The translations under genes were made by a program, and so were the position numbers. Below the pieces are notes generated by a model, which was not told the origin of the DNA, made no database searches, and saw only the letters and a list, made by a program, of their open reading frames with translations. Shown piece after piece: positions 36,501 to 43,535 of a DNA stretch of 64,000 bases (its first letter is position 1; each line of letters begins with the position of its first letter). Source of the DNA: Nipponacmea schrenckii (taxonomy: Eukaryota; Mollusca; Gastropoda; Lottiidae); NCBI GenBank assembly GCA_030562195.1, contig CM060201.1:30548067-30612066 (forward strand), given 5' to 3'.

Positions 36501-39500
36501 AAATAGTCGCATGAGCGGTTTTTGAGTTATTGCCCTTGACTTAGTAAAAATGCGTCAAATTTGGGTTGTATCCACAATAGAGGCTACAGTTTTTATCCGA
36601 TCTTAATGAAACTTGGTATACATGTATATATTGATGATATCTCTGTCAAGTTCGAAAATAGAAATAATCGCATGAGCGTTTTTTTAGTTATTGCCCTTGA
36701 CTTAGTAAAAACGCGTCAAATTTGGGTTGTATCCACAATAGAGGCTACAGTTTTTATCCGATCTTAATGAAACTTGGTATACATGTATATATTGATGATA
36801 TCTCTGTCAATTTCGAAAATAGAAATAATCGCATGAGCATTTTTTGAGTTATTGCCCTTGACTTAGTAAAAACACGTCAAATTTGGGTTGTATCCACAAT
36901 AGAGGCTACAGTTTTTATCCGATCTTAATGAAACTTGGTATACATGTATATATTGATGATATCTCGGTCAAGTTCGAAAATAGAAATAATCGCATGAGCG
37001 GTTTTTTAGTTATTGCCCTTGACTTAGTAAAAACGTGTCAAATTTGGGTTGTATCCACAATAGAGGCTACAGTTTTTATCCGATCTTCATGAAACTTGGT
37101 ATACATGTATATATTGATGATATCTCGGTCAAGTTCGAAAATAGAAATAATCGCATGAGCATTTTTTGAGTTATTGCCCTTGACTTAGTAAAAACGTGTC
37201 AAATTTGGGTTGTATCCAGAATAGAGGCTACAGTTTTTATCCGATCTTAATGAAACTTGGTATACATGTATATATTGATGATATCTCGGTCAAGTTCGAA
37301 AATAGAAATAATCGCATGAGCATTTTTGAGTTATTGCCCTTGACTTAGTAAAAACGTGTCAAATTTGGGTTGTATCCACAATAGAGGCTACAGTTTTTAT
37401 CCGATCTTAATGAAACTTGGTATACATGTATATATTAAGGATATTTCGATCAAGATCCAAAATGGAAATTATCGCATGAACGGTTTTTGAGTTATTGCCC
37501 TTGACTTAGTAAAAAACGTTTCAAATTCGGGTTGTATTCACAATAGAGGCTACAGTTTTTATCCGATCTTGATGAAACTTGGTATACATGTATATATTGA
37601 TGATATCTCGGTCAAGTTCGAAAATGGAAATTATCGCATGAAAAGTTTTTGAGTTATTGCCCTTGACTTAAAAAAATCTTGTCAAAATTTTAGTTTTGAT
37701 AAAATAAATCCTCCAATTTTCAGAGGATGTTGAACTTGGTGTGAGCATTGGAATTGATTAGGCCTCAGTCAAGTTTGAATTTGACAGTTTTTCAATGAAT
37801 TGTTTTAAGTTATTGCCCTTGACTTAGTAAAATTGCGTCAAAATTCTATTGTGGTTGTGATTTTCAAAGGATTTTGATGGAACTTGGTGTAAGCATCAGA
37901 ATTGATAAGACATTAGTCAAGATTGAATTTCTGACTTTTTTTAACAAATGGTTTTTGGGTTATTGCCCTTGACTTAGTAAAATAAGCTACAATTTTTTAA
38001 TAGATTTGATGAAACGTGGTATGAGTATTGAAATAGATAAGATGGTGGTCAAGTTCTAATTTGACAATTTTCCATGAACAGTTTTTTAGTTTTTGCCCTT
38101 AACTTCAATATTAATTCAGTGAATGTTTTTGAGTTATTGCTCTATTTATTTTTCAAATTCAATGCTGCCAGTGGGCGTATGTTACCTTGCCTGGCAAGCT
38201 ATCTTCTCTGAATATGTGAAGGTAAAATTCCTTATTAAATAGCTTAATCAAATTCTATGGGAAAAGGAGCTGTTAACGATGGCGATTAACACCAGTAACA
38301 CTCTATTACTTTTTGGGTGTTTGCGTTATGAACCTTGTTCTAGATTCATTATGTCTGGAGGGTGTTTTAGGTCTATGACAAGGGGTTGATATTAAATTAA
38401 AATATATACCTACAGTCATCTAAATATTTACTTTACTCTCTGATAAGTACCTAGAGGTGTATTTAAATACCTAGATTGTCTTGGGGTTTTTTTGCTCTTC
38501 AGTAACTTTATATCATGAAATACTGGAATTTTTTTATTATTCATTTGAAAGTCATTTTCAGTCTCAAAGTAAAATTTTCATCAAATACATAACATTAGAT
38601 ATTAAATATAAGAAATATTATAATTAAATAGACACCACCATATTAATTGTATATTTTTAAAACAGTCTGATGATGAAGAATTGAAAGATGAGGAGAGTGG
38701 GAAGGTATATTAAATGTAGGCATGGTCAAAGCTTTCTTTTCAGTTTTAATTTTGTTGAATTGTGCTTTTTGTGGAATGGAGTTAAAAAAACTAAGGTTAA
38801 ATAAAATTTTAAAAAGTTTAAAAAACTTATGTTAAATGAAATTTAAAAATCTTATTTTGAATGAAGTTAAAAAAAACTTATGTTGAATGATATCACTATT
38901 TAGTTGATCAAATTACAAATTATGTTCATTTATATTACCAATTATGTTATTTATCTTACAAATTATGTTCATTTTTCTCATTATGTTTGATAATGTATTA
39001 TAATATTATAAACGAATAATATATACAAAGAATTTATAAACTTTTTGTGCATTTATATTATTACTTACTTAATCCATAATATAAATGTACAAAAAGTTTT
39101 ATATGATATATTATTATGGGTAATTTACTGTGTAGGGGTGGTGGGATAATTTATTCTTATTGCAGGGTAGTGTTATGTTCTAGGCTACTGATATTAGTAT
39201 ATTGATATTGCAGGGTAGTCTGATATAATATTGATATTGCAGGGTAGTCTGATATTTTATTGATATTGCAGAACGGTGGGATATTTTATTGATATTGCAG
39301 GGTTATGTGATATGATATTGCAGGGTAGCGTGATATAATGTTAATATTGCAGAATGGTGGGATATTTTATTGATATTGCAGGGTAGTGTGATATAATATT
39401 AATATTGCAGAATGGTGGGATATTTTATTGATATTGCAGGGTAGTGTGATAGTATATTGATATTGCAGGGTAGCGTGATATAATATTGCTATTGCAGGGT

Positions 39501-41102
39501 AGTGTGATATTATATTGATATTGCGGGTTAATGTGATATAATATTGATATTGCAGGGCAGGGTACCGGTAATGTGATATTGATATTGCAGGGTAGTGTGA
39601 TATTATTGATATTGCAGAATGGTAGGATGTTATATTGATATTACAGGATAATTTGATATCATATTGATATTTCTGAGTAATTTGATATGTATATGTTTAT
39701 ATTTTGTAGTAAACTGATATTTCAGGGTGATAGTATATGATTTTACAGTATAACTTGATATCATATTGATATTTCAGGGTGATTTGATATTACAATGTGA
39801 TTATGTGATAGAAGCTGTAACTAAAATTGCTATTGCTGGTCATAAACAAGAAGTAGTTAAAGTTGCTACTGATGGCAAGTAAGTTGGGTTTCAAATATAA
39901 TTTAATATAGGATTCAGTGCTAGACATATATTGAATATACATTGATACAATTGTTTAACCAACACAGAATCCCCTTTATTTGTGATACAAGCCAGAGGAA
40001 TGAACATAGACTAAGTGTTCGGATAGAAGTATTAATCGAGGCCCTTTGTGTTACAGGCATGTTAAAGATCTCTTGAAAATTGTAAATCAAAAATGAATAG
40101 GCTAATCCCACTGAACTAACAAAATTTCCCTCATTTCACACAGGATGGAGTGTCAAGTCTCCATCAGCCCAATTAGGTTCAGAAAAAAGGACACAAAACT
40201 CTGTTCATTTGATTGATTACACTCTTTGGGTAAAATTTGTGAAAACAAGAATTCTACAAGATAAAGAGATACAAGCTCTTTCATATATCAGATATATTGG
40301 TATATTAAAATGTTCAATGTCTTTTTCTTGCATATTTTGTTCCAGCTTGGTCTTATTTCAAGTTAGTAATTGTTTTCAATTCGTACATTCATTCCTATTA
40401 TTCGATTGGTTTTCAGTATCAATCATGATATGTTGAGTGGTAAACAAGGGTTAATAGAATTCAGTAAAGGACCAAATTATAATATCAAAAAAGGCAAAAA
40501 TGGTCAGCTCTGTGTTGTAAGTATATTTACTATTTTTAAGATTCAAACTTGATCAAAATGAGTATATATATTCCTCAGATGGAATTGGTGCTAGGACTAA
40601 AAGACTAGAATCTCTATATAACACGATATATCCATTACACTAAGAAATTCATGAAAAATGCTGCTGAGCATCTTCAAAATTACTTTGTTTAATTAATTAA
40701 TTGGATAAAGGCGTGAGTATATGAAAAAGTTTTGACACTATTTTTTCCAAGTTAAAACTTTCAACTAAGAGGTAGTATTTCATTAAATTTTCTCTATAAT
40801 AAAAATAAACCAGCCAACTGCTTTTTTAATAATATCTTAGCCTTAGCCTCATAGATAAAAGGATTAGTGAGACTTCTTGATTGGTCACTTTGTTATGAGG
40901 TATGGTGGGTTGACCGAACAAGGGGTAAACTATTGTTGATTGTAATAGATATTTTTAAAAATTTCTAACTACAATTGTGTTTTGTTTTTTTTCATGTAAG
41001 AACTTTACATAGTTTTGTATGCTAGAAGAACATGTATTGTTAAGCTTTACATTACAAAATTCTTTTGTTTTTATCTTTCAGATGGCTCCCCCATTATCGT
41101 AA
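8986..41102 (+). CDS. MYO1C: Class I unconventional myosin, Myo1c/Myo1h type (30 coding exons)
   Basis: Actin-activated ATPase motor that links membranes to actin filaments. Thirty exons with GT/AG borders and matching phases encode about 1,041 residues, or 1,028 without the 13-codon exon 27, the usual length of vertebrate Myo1c. The motor (about 1-695) has P-loop GESGAGKT at 105-112, switch I NDNSSRFG at 157-164, switch II DIYGFE at 380-385 and Glu327 at the TEDS position, 16 residues before DALAK. IQ motifs for calmodulin lie at about 697-760. The TH1 tail contains [12 protein letters not shown], where Lys891 and Arg902 match the phosphoinositide-binding pair known in vertebrate Myo1c. The protein ends MAPPLS. 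The start at 8986 gives the family N terminus ([16 protein letters not shown]). Myo1c and Myo1h cannot be separated here; the symbol denotes the combined invertebrate orthologue. Exon positions are in the next four entries. Confidence 0.95.
9210..10277. mobile_element. TTAA-flanked non-autonomous element in myosin intron 1
   Basis: Ends are GGGGGTTGACAACC (left) and GGTTGTCAACCCTC (right), inverted repeats with one mismatch. They are flanked directly by TTAA at 9206-9209 and 10278-10281, the target duplication of piggyBac-type elements. The 1,068-bp interior has no transposase-like frame. It fills most of the 1.6-kb intron 1, which has no other recognisable content. Confidence 0.75.
12015..12905. 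mobile_element. Foldback element with long imperfect inverted arms (intron 2)
   Basis: The left arm (about 12030-12440) and right arm (about 12578-12895) are inverted copies over some 350-400 bp. Matching pairs include GTGTCATGGTTTCTCC, GACATTTGAGACCTGATATTCGC, the AAAAAGTTAGAATGTTTTATTAC segment, AAGTAAGCGTGTCAT and TCATATCGATCAAGTGACGT. The left arm carries an extra stretch of about 80 bp; the loop is about 130 bp. No coding capacity. Exact ends and target duplication are not clear. Confidence 0.75.
13800..14115 (+). repeat. Degenerate tRNA-derived SINE copy
   Basis: The 5' part (CTGCTCGCTAATCTGAAGTTCCAG, then CTTTCTCTTAGATGCAGGTTGGGTG) resembles the better-kept SINE at 29872. The central part (GTCGTTCGGATGGGACAATAA, GGCCCTGTGTTCGACAGG, GTCAAAGATC) resembles the conserved central domain I associate with MetaSINE-type elements. 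The last part (AAATTTCCCTCATTACACAC) matches 40100-40175. It lies within intron 2. Confidence 0.6.
14116..15463 (+). other. Rest of myosin intron 2
   Basis: One old dispersed-repeat fragment (about 14695-14805, related to 3735-3850) and otherwise AT-rich sequence with nothing recognised, ending in the exon 3 acceptor. Confidence 0.5.
15663..16651 (+). other. Myosin intron 3, nothing recognised
   Basis: AT-rich intron with normal GTGAAT donor and TTTCCAG acceptor. No repeat or gene seen. Confidence 0.6.
16785..17005 (+). repeat. Short tandem repeat in myosin intron 4
   Basis: About seven imperfect units of roughly 30-37 bases built around GGTTATAATATTCACACTCTAGGGAA. Unrelated to the neighbouring exon. 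The rest of intron 4 (to 18080) shows nothing recognisable. Confidence 0.7.
18347..19765 (+). repeat. 59-bp minisatellite made from the intron 5/exon 6 boundary
   Basis: Units of 59 bases carry the 3' splice site and first 40-odd bases of exon 6 (TTTATAG|GGTAATTGTAGTGGTGAAG, then TACTCCATGATGATCAGAATTTT). GGGTAATTG recurs at exact 59-bp spacing (for example 19371 and 19430). About ten units precede the real exon start at 19724, each offering an AG acceptor. The first unit (18347-18372) is separated from the rest by the hAT element at 18373-19152. Earlier units run into frame shifts because 59 is not a multiple of 3. Confidence 0.9.
18373..19152. mobile_element. Non-autonomous hAT element (780 bp) in myosin intron 5
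   Basis: Termini TAGGGCTGT (left) and ACAGCCCTT (right) are flanked by a perfect 8-bp duplication GCTACATG (18365-18372 and 19153-19160). Subterminal regions hold many ATCGATATATCGC/ATATATCGCAATACG motifs, typical of this hAT type. No transposase frame. The target is a unit of the exon 6-derived minisatellite, so the insertion is younger than the start of that array. Confidence 0.85.
19820..20409 (+). other. Myosin intron 6
   Basis: Contains weak, old repeat fragments (around 20008-20090 and 20280-20340) with resemblance to other intergenic pieces of the window, and nothing else recognised. Confidence 0.4.
20524..21003 (+). other. Myosin intron 7, nothing recognised
   Basis: Normal splice borders; no repeat family or gene identified. 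Confidence 0.5.
21803..21987 (+). repeat. 40-bp tandem repeat in myosin intron 9
   Basis: Five units at exact 40-bp spacing (TCCATGATCT at 21811, 21851, 21891, 21931 and the variant TCTATGATCT at 21971), each continuing CACACATTTAAAGA. Each unit contains a TTAA; the last one received the piggyBac element. Confidence 0.9.
21992..23374 (+). mobile_element. piggyBac-family transposon, internally deleted
   Basis: Ends CCCTTAACCGGTTACG (left) and CGTTGACCGGCTAAGGG (right) are inverted repeats, flanked by TTAA at 21988-21991 and 23375-23378. Inside is a truncated, frameshifted piggyBac transposase. Subterminal GTCGAC repeats lie near the left end and GACGTC/AACGTT repeats near the right. Removing the element rejoins the 40-bp array (ACACATTTAAAGAGAT), consistent with precise TTAA insertion. 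Confidence 0.92.
22373..23024 (+). pseudogene. piggyBac transposase fragment (DDE_Tnp_1_7 type)
   Basis: The first frame starts at 22373 ([20 protein letters not shown]) with the usual acidic N terminus, and includes [10 protein letters not shown]. It shifts by one frame near 22590-22600 at a T-rich run and continues in another frame with [36 protein letters not shown] and [14 protein letters not shown], the N-terminal third of a piggyBac transposase. After RPLID the match ends at about 22960 and terminal-repeat DNA follows, so the catalytic aspartates and the C-terminal cysteine-rich finger are deleted. It cannot encode active enzyme. Confidence 0.88.
23385..23645. repeat. Dispersed MITE-like repeat, copy 1
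   Basis: Contains GGAACCACAGACGTCTGGTTAAAAATTGG and AATGGTGTAAATTGATGC, and ends AAAACCTCTTTACATTCTCTT. Related copies lie at about 26335-26490, 42808-42935 and 50370-50530; the ends recur inverted (AAAGAGAATGTAAAGAGGTTTTC at 42810). The family looks like a small palindromic element without coding capacity. Confidence 0.55.
23797..30258 (+). CDS. MYO1C: MYO1C exons 10-19: C-terminal motor domain and converter
   Basis: Exons: 23797-23864, 24330-24435, 24791-24871, 25499-25636, 26127-26222, 26551-26631, 26960-27065, 28934-29051, 29633-29746, 30182-30258. Exon 10 holds switch II. Exon 11 holds [17 protein letters not shown]. Exon 13 starts DEECLRPGE. Exon 14 has [15 protein letters not shown]. 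Exon 16 has [14 protein letters not shown]. Exon 17 holds [19 protein letters not shown] converter sequence (here [15 protein letters not shown]). Exon 19 has [16 protein letters not shown]. These are diagnostic class I motor segments in the correct order. The real exon 16 is the first copy of a 102-bp array; later copies lack a splice acceptor. Confidence 0.93.
23925..24060 (+). repeat. SINE 3' part, truncated
   Basis: Reverse complement of the repeat at 43310-43430: CAAGTCATCTTCACTCCCGATTCCAGTCCACCCAGCTGTAAATGGGTACAG-like sequence followed by GGGAAAGATCAATACCAAGAG. Lies in myosin intron 10. Confidence 0.6.
24558..24630. repeat. Perfect 73-bp palindrome in myosin intron 11
   Basis: Two 36-base arms (24558-24593 and 24595-24630) are exact reverse complements around a single C at 24594. 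The arm contains TTAAAAGTAAGTACATGTG. The right arm continues into the dispersed repeat shared with 6411, so the left arm looks like an inverted copy added to that repeat's end. Confidence 0.93.
24595..24780 (+). repeat. Dispersed repeat, second copy (inverse of 6411-6510)
   Basis: GGGCTGAATATTG, then CCTTGTGTATTAGACCTTATTCTGATCCATG, then AATAAAGAGTTTATTG and an (ATT)n-like tail: the reverse complement of the start of the repeat at 6411. The orientation suggests a 3' end with an AATAAA signal and simple-repeat tail. Confidence 0.6.
25130..25435 (+). repeat. Tandem repeat in myosin intron 12
   Basis: About eleven imperfect units of roughly 25-30 bases of the form TACAAGATGTAGATTTTATATATG. No relation to the adjacent exons. 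Confidence 0.8.
25700..26090 (+). repeat. Tandem repeat in myosin intron 13
   Basis: Around seventeen imperfect 20-24-base units of the form CATCAGTTGAGATATGATTTC, some with CATCATTTCATATCTG. Its long open frames on both strands are by-products of the repeat. Confidence 0.85.
26335..26490. repeat. Dispersed MITE-like repeat, copy 2
   Basis: GGATTGTAAAGAGGTTTTTAT, then GTGGAATTGCTGGAACTATGG, then AGTGCAAATTGATCAGTGTCCCTGATATACATG and AAGAAAACCACTTTTCATT parallel the copy at 23385. Lies in myosin intron 14. Confidence 0.5.
26998..28400 (+). repeat. 102-bp minisatellite made from the exon 16/intron 16 boundary
   Basis: The last 68 bases of exon 16, its donor (CGACCAG|GTAAGACATAC) and 34 bases of intron form a 102-base unit. 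ACCAGG recurs at 27061, 27163, 27265 and 27367, exactly 102 apart. A further, truncated unit ends at about 27463. After a 0.6-kb insertion the array resumes at 28086 (donors near 28100, 28199 and 28301) and fades by 28400. Every full unit has the same strong donor but no acceptor. The unit length is 34 codons, so donor choice keeps the reading frame; copy 2 is fully open, while copy 3 has an in-frame stop (AAATGA) just before its donor. Confidence 0.93.
27464..28085. mobile_element. Unclassified ~620-bp insertion inside the exon 16 array
   Basis: Unique sequence splits a 102-bp unit: the array breaks after AATGAATAT and resumes with GAATATAAACGACCAGG, so GAATAT may be a short target duplication. 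I see no inverted ends, tRNA-like head, poly-A tail or coding frame. It could be a retrotransposed fragment or filler DNA at a repaired break. Confidence 0.5.
29872..30060 (+). repeat. tRNA-derived SINE
   Basis: A pol III A box (TGGCTCAGTGAG at 29880) and B box (GGTTCAATCC at 29924-29933) have tRNA-like spacing. They are followed by a non-tRNA body (CAGTCCGGTTTCGCC, GATGCAGATCGGAGAGTC). The body resembles the degenerate copy at 13800. No anticodon stem-loop folds well, so this is a SINE and not a tRNA gene. Lies in myosin intron 18. Confidence 0.8.
30458..32770 (+). CDS. MYO1C: MYO1C exons 20-22: IQ neck and start of tail
   Basis: Exons: 30458-30526, 31239-31323, 32611-32770. Exon 20 encodes [15 protein letters not shown], a good IQ motif. 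Exon 21 encodes [16 protein letters not shown], an IQ-like motif with Val before Gln. The exon 21/22 junction makes a third, weaker one ([13 protein letters not shown]). In vertebrate Myo1c three such motifs bind calmodulin light chains and act as the lever arm. Exon 22 continues into the tail ([19 protein letters not shown]), comparable with the post-IQ region of Myo1c. Confidence 0.92.
30527..31238 (+). other. Myosin intron 20, nothing recognised
   Basis: AT-rich, normal borders, no repeat identified. Confidence 0.5.
31945..32416. mobile_element. TTAA-flanked MITE in myosin intron 21
   Basis: Ends AGGGGCACAGGCTTGATTT (left) and AAATCAAGATTGTGCCCCT (right) are inverted repeats with two or three mismatches, flanked by TTAA at 31941-31944 and 32417-32420. 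472 bp, no transposase. The surrounding sequence (31620-31940 and 32421-32530) holds further partly inverted pieces (AAAGCCAGCTTT / AAAGCTGGCTTT), perhaps an older element that it entered. Confidence 0.8.
33144..41102 (+). CDS. MYO1C: MYO1C exons 23-30: TH1 membrane-binding tail
   Basis: Exons: 33144-33321, 33681-33751, 34621-34762, 35918-35988, 38666-38704, 39778-39878, 40417-40516, 41082-41102. Exon 23 holds the basic segment [17 protein letters not shown]. Exon 25 has the PH-like [12 protein letters not shown] signature. Exon 29 has [21 protein letters not shown] and exon 30 adds only MAPPLS and the stop. The tail is expected to bind acidic phospholipids. Exon 28 has its 5' edge at the end of a 29-bp tandem array with many decoy acceptors. 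Confidence 0.92.
33752..34620 (+). other. Myosin intron 24, nothing clearly recognised
   Basis: AT-rich, with a weak stretch (AGAATCCCTCTATAATCTAATAAATCC at about 34141) also hinted at elsewhere in the window. No gene. Confidence 0.4.
35030..35830. repeat. AT-rich tandem array (ATATTAAATATTATTTTA-type)
   Basis: Simple AT repeat in myosin intron 25, visible at 35030-35057 and 35524-35830, split by the TTAA element at 35058-35523. Units vary around TTTAATATATTAAATATTATTA. Confidence 0.85.
35058..35523. mobile_element. TTAA-flanked MITE in myosin intron 25
   Basis: Ends AGGGATAATAGGCGTTAGAA and TTCTAACGCCTATTATCCCT are perfect 20-base inverted repeats flanked by TTAA (35054-35057 and 35524-35527). 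466 bp, no transposase. Its right third (GATTTATCGGATT, GGTAAGTCCACTGATGGATATATAC, AATTTTATGTTCGTTCTAA) recurs in diverged form at about 6285-6395 and 11335-11455, so older relatives are scattered nearby. Confidence 0.88.
36150..38215 (+). repeat. Dispersed element with a 161-bp internal tandem array (intron 26)
   Basis: Starts TTTATACGCCCACATGGAGATGTGGACG followed by (GTCC)n. Then come nine units whose GGCTACAG core falls at 36261, 36422, 36583, 36744, 36905, 37066, 37227, 37387 and 37549, a period of 161. Each unit includes TCCGATCTTAATGAAACTTGG and GTTATTGCCCTTGACTTAGT. More diverged units run to about 38160, and the element ends GCCAGTGGGCGTATGTTACCTTGCCTGGCAAGC. GGGCGTAT near the end is inverted to ATACGCCC at the start, suggesting terminal inverted repeats. 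Its translation frames repeat and are not genes. Confidence 0.88.
38666..38704 (+). CDS. MYO1C: MYO1C exon 27: 13-codon acidic cassette, probably optional
   Basis: A 39-base exon encoding [13 protein letters not shown], flanked by AAAACAG and GTATAT. Both borders are phase 0, so it can be skipped without breaking the frame. The weak pyrimidine tract fits a regulated cassette. Vertebrate Myo1c has no matching acidic insert at this point in TH1, and skipping it restores the vertebrate length. It is flanked by a 2.7-kb and a 1.1-kb intron, both largely repeat. Whether it is used is unproven. Confidence 0.7.
39160..39777 (+). repeat. 29-bp minisatellite made from the intron 27/exon 28 boundary
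   Basis: About twenty units of 29 bases, TTGATATTGCAG|GGTAGTGTGATATTATA, directly upstream of the real exon 28 junction TTGATATTTCAG|GGTGATTTGATATTACA. Each unit has a pyrimidine-poor but CAG-ended acceptor and a copy of the first 15 bases of the exon. Spacing is 29 where units are clean (for example 39436 and 39465). Use of an upstream copy would hit TAA within five codons. Confidence 0.88.
39985..40180 (+). repeat. SINE fragment in myosin intron 28
   Basis: GTGTTCGGATAGAAGTATTAATCGAGGCCCTTTGTGTTACAGG-like central domain, then GTTAAAGATC and AAATTTCCCTCATTTCACACAGGATGG, paralleling 13945-14115. No tRNA head. Confidence 0.6.
40517..41081 (+). other. Myosin intron 29, nothing clearly recognised
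   Basis: AT-rich; a stretch at about 40590-40640 (AGAATCTCTATATAA) is shared with 28670-28700 and is probably another old repeat piece. Confidence 0.4.
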
Positions 41103-42660
41103 AAAGAACTACAAAAGTGCTTTGACAATACATTCCAAACATTACATCATCCCTTGCAGAATATAAACAGACTCTGTATCAAAATATATCAATGAGAATC
41201 ATTCCACTGTATTGTTATATTGTTTATAAACATAAAGACATGTTTTCAGAACATGACAGTAAAAAAACTCGTGAAAAATACCCTATAAATTACATTATGA
41301 AAGTATGAAAAATTTTGAAAATATGTGACTCTGTTGTAAAATGAATATATTCAAGGACGTGCTAACACCAGAGTGATTTGAGACTAGTTTTGTAACTATT
41401 CCTTGTCTACTGGTAAGACTTGTACAGTCAATCAACAAGCCTTAACTCTTAACACATAGTAAAAAAAAATATATTACTTATATTGTTGTGAAGTAAATGA
41501 TATAATTTAGATATTGTGGATATATCTCACTTTTGGTTTCGTATTTGGAGATATCATCATTGTCAGTTCCACCTGAAATAGCACTTTGTGTTTGTAACAG
41601 TTTATACTTGATGTTATTAAACAGACCAGTTCACCATTTGTTTGACCAAGCAAGTCACAAAAACAGAAAATTTTTAGCTTGGTTTATTAGCAATAGTGTT
41701 CACAGTTCACCATTGAAATTCAAGCTTCAAATCCATGTAGGAAGGGAATTATGTGGGTTTGAAACTGAAAATGTTCATTCTGCCCTGTATTTAGAAAAGA
41801 CATTTTATTGTAATAGAAAGTAAAATTCATAGCTTAAGGTATATTTATGCAGTTTCCTTATAGTTCCAGTAGTTCTGAAGATTGTTCAAGACCCACATTA
41901 ACCTTTGAAAATGGAGAACCATGGCCTTTCATTAAGATTATCAGTTTTAATTCTATTGTATGTATACAGATTACATTGAACATGTCTTAAACTACTACTG
42001 TTTGAAACATTTAAAGTTAATCAAATATTTGATTTGGAAGCTTACATTCAAGCATCCTTAGAAAATTTTGGGGTTTAAAAGAATAAGCTAAACATTTTCT
42101 CGTCCGCATCAATATTACGCAACCTGAACCAAACATTTTTGATTTTTGAATCTCTTTGATTTGATACTTTTTTTCTACCTATTTATTTATATTATTTAAG
42201 ACATATCAAAGATGAAATTTTTAATACAAAATACTTCATATAATACTGTGAATGTGTAATGGTGCAAATTTTGGAGACATTTTATCTAGTATGTTTATCC
42301 AATTCATATTGTTTTATTTTAAAATAAACACCAAATTGGAATGATCTGGTATAAGGTAGAAAACGTTTGGAATCTTCAACTAAGCATTCTATGACATTTT
42401 TGACATCTATTTGTGTCCATCACTTTTTGTAATTTTTGTATAATTATGTGCCTATCCTAGTTATTATCAAGTGCTTTATATTTTGAAATACAATTTATGT
42501 TATACTTTATATCAATGTTATATATGATTATATTGAATTGTTGCATTTAGCATACTGTGATATTGTTTATTTCATAGTAATAATCCATTCACAACTTTTG
42601 TTAAACCTTTAATTCATGTAAAATCTTTTTTAAGGAAATAAATTTTAGGAATTTCGAAAT
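41103..42660 (+). other. Myosin 3' UTR and downstream region
   Basis: Follows the stop codon with no competing gene. Candidate poly(A) signals AATAAA occur near 42322 and 42637; which is used is unknown. The small open frame at 41533-41823 shows no family likeness and overlaps an old repeat fragment (41690-41750, resembling 48790-48840). Confidence 0.45.
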
Positions 42661-42807
42661 ATGCATAGAAAAATAATTGTACATACTACATAGGCCTATA
42701 TAGTAAGTTTAATTTGTACAGCATTATCAATTCATGTTAATTTAAAAAAGTCTTACCAAAAACTGCTACATTTTGGTGTGATCAGATATCTTAGAATATC
42801 TTTGGTT

Positions 42808-42935
42808 AAAGAGAATGTAAAGAGGTTTTCTGAATTTATGTGGGAAACTGAAAACATTAATTTTGCACCATTCCAATTTTCAATTAGACATCAATGAAGA
42901 AATTTAGAAAACCTTTTAACAATCCCTTTATAAGT
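42808..42935. repeat. Dispersed MITE-like repeat, copy 3
   Basis: Starts TTAAAGAGAATGTAAAGAGGTTTTCTG and ends AGAAAACCTTTTAACAATCCCTTTATAA, imperfect inverted repeats about 130 bp apart. Interior TTTTGCACCATTCCAATTTTCAATTAGACATC is related to the reverse complement of copy 1. Confidence 0.6.
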
Positions 42936-43249
42936 TTAAACTACAACTCTCCTTATTTTTAACTCTTTATAATTAAGCTGTTAGAAATAATACATTTCAA
43001 GTATAGTTATTTGCCTATAAATGATGGTGAATAGGAGGAGGCCAATTCTTAATATTTCTGTATCAGGCAATATCATTAGAATAATCATATGGTTAAACTT
43101 ATTGACATCTTTACTCCACTTCTTCATAAGAAAATATCCATTTATTACATGTGGAAAGTACCAAGCAAACTTTAAAAAGCAGTGATTTTAGTAGCAGAAG
43201 TATTTTGTAAGATTATAGTTATAGATATGTACTTTCGGTACCCATCTAT

Positions 43250-43535
43250 CTTCTTATTCATATAATGTCTATATTTTACAAGGATAAAAATTCCGCCATG
43301 GCAGGTATCCTTTCTACCAACTGGTCCTTGGCCAAACCTCTTGGTATTGATCTTTCCCAGATTTTCTGTACCCAATTACAGCTGGGTGGACTGGAATAAT
43401 GAGTGAAGATGACTTTTCATCGGACTTTTACACTCCTGTGGAGATTAGAACTCAAGTCCAAGATCTTCGATGTATCCAAGCAAATGATGTCATGACTTAA
43501 AGAAGCAACGCTCTACTATAGAACTCATAAGAGTG
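43250..43535 (-). repeat. SINE, minus strand
   Basis: The body GGTATTGATCTTTCCCAG, then ACAGCTGGGTGGACTGGAAT, then AGTGAAGATGACTT is the inverse of 23925-24060 and is shared with 51405-51500. At the right, GAGATTAGAACTCAAGTCC and AACGCTCTACTATAGAACTC look like inverted B-box and A-box regions of a degenerate tRNA head, so the element reads on the minus strand. Confidence 0.55.

Noticed and set aside
36092..37092. Repeated small proteins with [23 protein letters not shown] sequence
   Set aside because: The frames are phases of the 161-bp repeat and end in every unit.
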